Positions 61,745-64,000 of a stretch of DNA of 64,000 bases are shown piece by piece (the stretch's first letter is position 1; every line of letters begins with the position of its first letter). Under the pieces are notes generated by a model. The model was not told where the DNA came from. It searched no databases and saw only the letters and a list, made by a program, of their open reading frames with translations. The stretch covers positions 914,154 to 978,153 of the forward strand of contig VWZW01001380.1 of assembly GCA_013397115.1 (NCBI GenBank), in the 5' to 3' direction. Both the position numbers and the translations under genes were made by a program. The stretch is from Edolisoma coerulescens (lineage: Eukaryota; Chordata; Aves; Passeriformes; Campephagidae).

Positions 61745-64000
61745 AGTGATTGCTAGGAAAACAGAATTTACCGAAAATGCACTGGGCTGAAGGTAAATAA
61801 CTAACTGACCTCTGTATTCAGCATGGTGCTGAGCAGCTACAGCCATGGGTAGAACCTGTCAGAGCAACAAATTCGTCTCTCAGTTGTACTGATGTCACTC
61901 AGGGTCCTCTAAATTTATAGCTGGTGTTTCTCTAGCTCTGTGATGATGATATCAACCTGTCGGTTCATTGATGCTGCACTTACTGTGATGCACTTATTAA
62001 GTATGGGTATATTTAGCATCAAACACTGACAACAAAATATATCCTATACTTACTGAAATATGAAAAACAGTAAATTGCTTTCTCAAATACAATAGCCAAA
62101 AGTTTAAAGCATCCTTTCTTTGAATACACTTGATAAAACAATGTTACAAAGGACATACACGTTTTAATTACTCAAAAACATAAATGAAGTGCTACAGAGA
62201 CAGATTATGTAGGTATGAGAATTTAATTACTCAGGATAACTTCAAAATCTTTCATTTGTGATGTTTCTTAATTTTCAAACAAAAGAATTTCCCACCACAT
62301 ACCTCTATGTCTGTATCTAACATAGACTAGTTTTGACTCTAAATACTGTATTGATGACACAGCATAGCTTAAAAGCAAATATTTTGAAGTATACAGAGCT
62401 TCAGAGTTCCCAGACAAACATCCTTATTTTTAGAAATGTTGTTTTAGGACTGCAATCCATTAACAGACAAGTCCAAACCCCAGCACATCATTAGTAGGCT
62501 ATTACAGCTCATGGAGCATTATCTGTCTGACAAACAATCCCTTTACCATGTAATGAACTGACTCCTCTATTGAACACAAATGCTGGAGTGATGCACACAA
62601 TATGTGTGCTTCTGAAAATGGAGAACCAGAAAGTTTGAATGCAAAAATATGCAAAATTAGATTTTTGGATATATGATTTACAGAAATTAATATGTAAAAG
62701 GAGGGTTACTCATTCCTGAGAAAGCAACATGCAAACTGTGTATGCCCAGTTTTGTAAAGGACAATGGGAAATACAGACCTGCAGATCACACTCTCTAAAC
62801 CCAACTCACCCAGCACATTCAATGTTTTCTATTTCATGTTGTTTCTACGTACTTTCTTTCACTCACTTTTACTAAAATGCTTGCCCAGTTAGCCTACCTG
62901 TAGCTGAATCAGCTCTTGCCTTCCTTGGATTTTGCACTTTAAATCAAGAAAATTGTCACTTGCAGAACAATTTAAAAGAAAAAAAGAAAAAAGAAAAAAG
63001 GTGTCTGCACACCTGCATATTCCCATCACATTTATAACAAACATGAATTTAAAAAATGCAGGAAGCAACAGAGTATCAAGATGTCATTCTAGCCAGAAGA
63101 GAAAATAGGTCATTACTATTGCTTACCCTAATAATGAGTATACTTCTGCCTTTCTCAATCAATAAATAAAACAAATAAAATTATCCTAAAATTACTCCAG
63201 CTTTAGGTGCGATTGCAAAAATTATTTGTGTCCCCCAAAGATACCTTTGTGTGTGTACTCCTGTGTGCACTGACAAAAATCTATTTTATCACCTCTGAGC
63301 TTGAGAGATTTACAGAAATGTTGGTGGAGTAAATGGAATAAATTGTGATATGCCAAGAGGTAGATGTAGAGCATTTAAAAATCGTATTGTTTCAATATCC
63401 TCCAAAACCATGACTCTGTTTTAATGTCTGTAATTCTAATAAAAAACCAAAAGTTATGGTTTTATCAGTCCAAAGATACCAGAACTTCAATGTGCATTTT
63501 TCCTCTGTGAGGAAATAGAGCAGTTAAAATACAATGGTGACTCAGTGACATGTCATCTACAGATGCACACATCTATTAATGCAAGGCTTCTGATTATAAA
63601 CCTTCCCATCTTCATTTTCCCTAACTTTCTAATTAATGTAAAAATCAGTACTTTTATTAGTTTAATTAGTGTTAATAGAGAGGCATTTAGAATATTTCTA
63701 AAGTGAAATCAGAATGTGCAATTAAAATATGGAAGCATTCTATACAACTCTGAAACAACACAAATGTTTGCTGTATTCTTATACCGTAGTGATCTGTTTC
63801 CATCCATCTGTATAGACTGGACAAATGCAGGTGTTTTCTCCACAGATTAATAAACTTTCCTTTTTTATTAATCAATGCAAAGCTAACTACAATATGCTAA
63901 AAGCTACCTTTTTAAACAAAGAACCACCATAAAGTTATTACAGTATAAATTTAAACTCCACACTGACATCAACAGATTAATTTTTTATTTTTCTTTTTTT
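61745..64000. other. AT-rich stretch to the window end, no gene seen
   Basis: Contains an A-rich tract with AAAAAG units (62972-63001). It would be intron if the exon at 61664-61741 is real. No repeat family was recognised. Confidence 0.5.

Noticed and set aside
1..64000. CRISPR array, prokaryotic operon or phage island
   Set aside because: No regularly spaced direct repeats, no operon-like gene packing and clear vertebrate CR1 elements; the window is eukaryotic.

Overview
This window looks like nuclear DNA from a bird. Three CR1 LINE fragments are recognisable by eye: a long one reading leftward at 49435-49865, an old rightward one interrupted by a younger leftward one at 44320-45250, and a short 3' end at 57223-57258. 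The CR1 3' ends have the avian octamer-like tail (ATTCTATGAT and its complement), and the best copy has the wording common in songbird and other neoavian genomes. The sequence is AT-rich, with long homopurine and A/C-rich low-complexity tracts. It shows no bacterial-style operons, rRNA or confidently recognised tRNA gene. 'Bird' is well supported; 'songbird-like' is inference.

No complete gene is visible. Open frames longer than 100 codons occur about as often as chance predicts in DNA of this composition, and none resembles a protein I recognise. The window is therefore either intron or gene-desert sequence. Within it I mark a few exon-like segments, where an open frame sits between good splice signals. 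The strongest is 61664-61741 on the + strand: 78 nt, a long pyrimidine tract, a consensus donor, and a symmetric phase 1-1 frame encoding a polar, serine-rich peptide. The others (3805-4104, 13689-13790, 47106-47254, 52321-52434 on +; 11181-11351, 28188-28270, 34683-34734, 50062-50315 on -) are weaker, and most are probably chance.

Layout: 1-11 kb is AT-rich and holds little beyond a possible terminal exon near 4 kb and three CTCF-like words. At 11-15 kb there is a conserved-looking element and a CpG-enriched patch (14810-15000). At 18.4-18.7 kb there is a second conserved-looking element with a perfect 11-bp hairpin. At 22.8 and 24.4-24.8 kb there are GC-rich patches; the second has CpG-island density and is the best promoter candidate. 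At 25.3-25.5 kb two inverted repeats lie close together, one a 77-nt hairpin. Around 28 kb and 38.7-39.6 kb lie further enhancer-like stretches. CR1 debris and small tandem repeats dominate 44-60 kb, including a GAAG microsatellite interrupted by the window's only N (59914).

I found no novel multi-gene system. What merits checking is the 61.7-kb exon candidate, the CpG island, the hairpin near 25.4 kb and the nested CR1.
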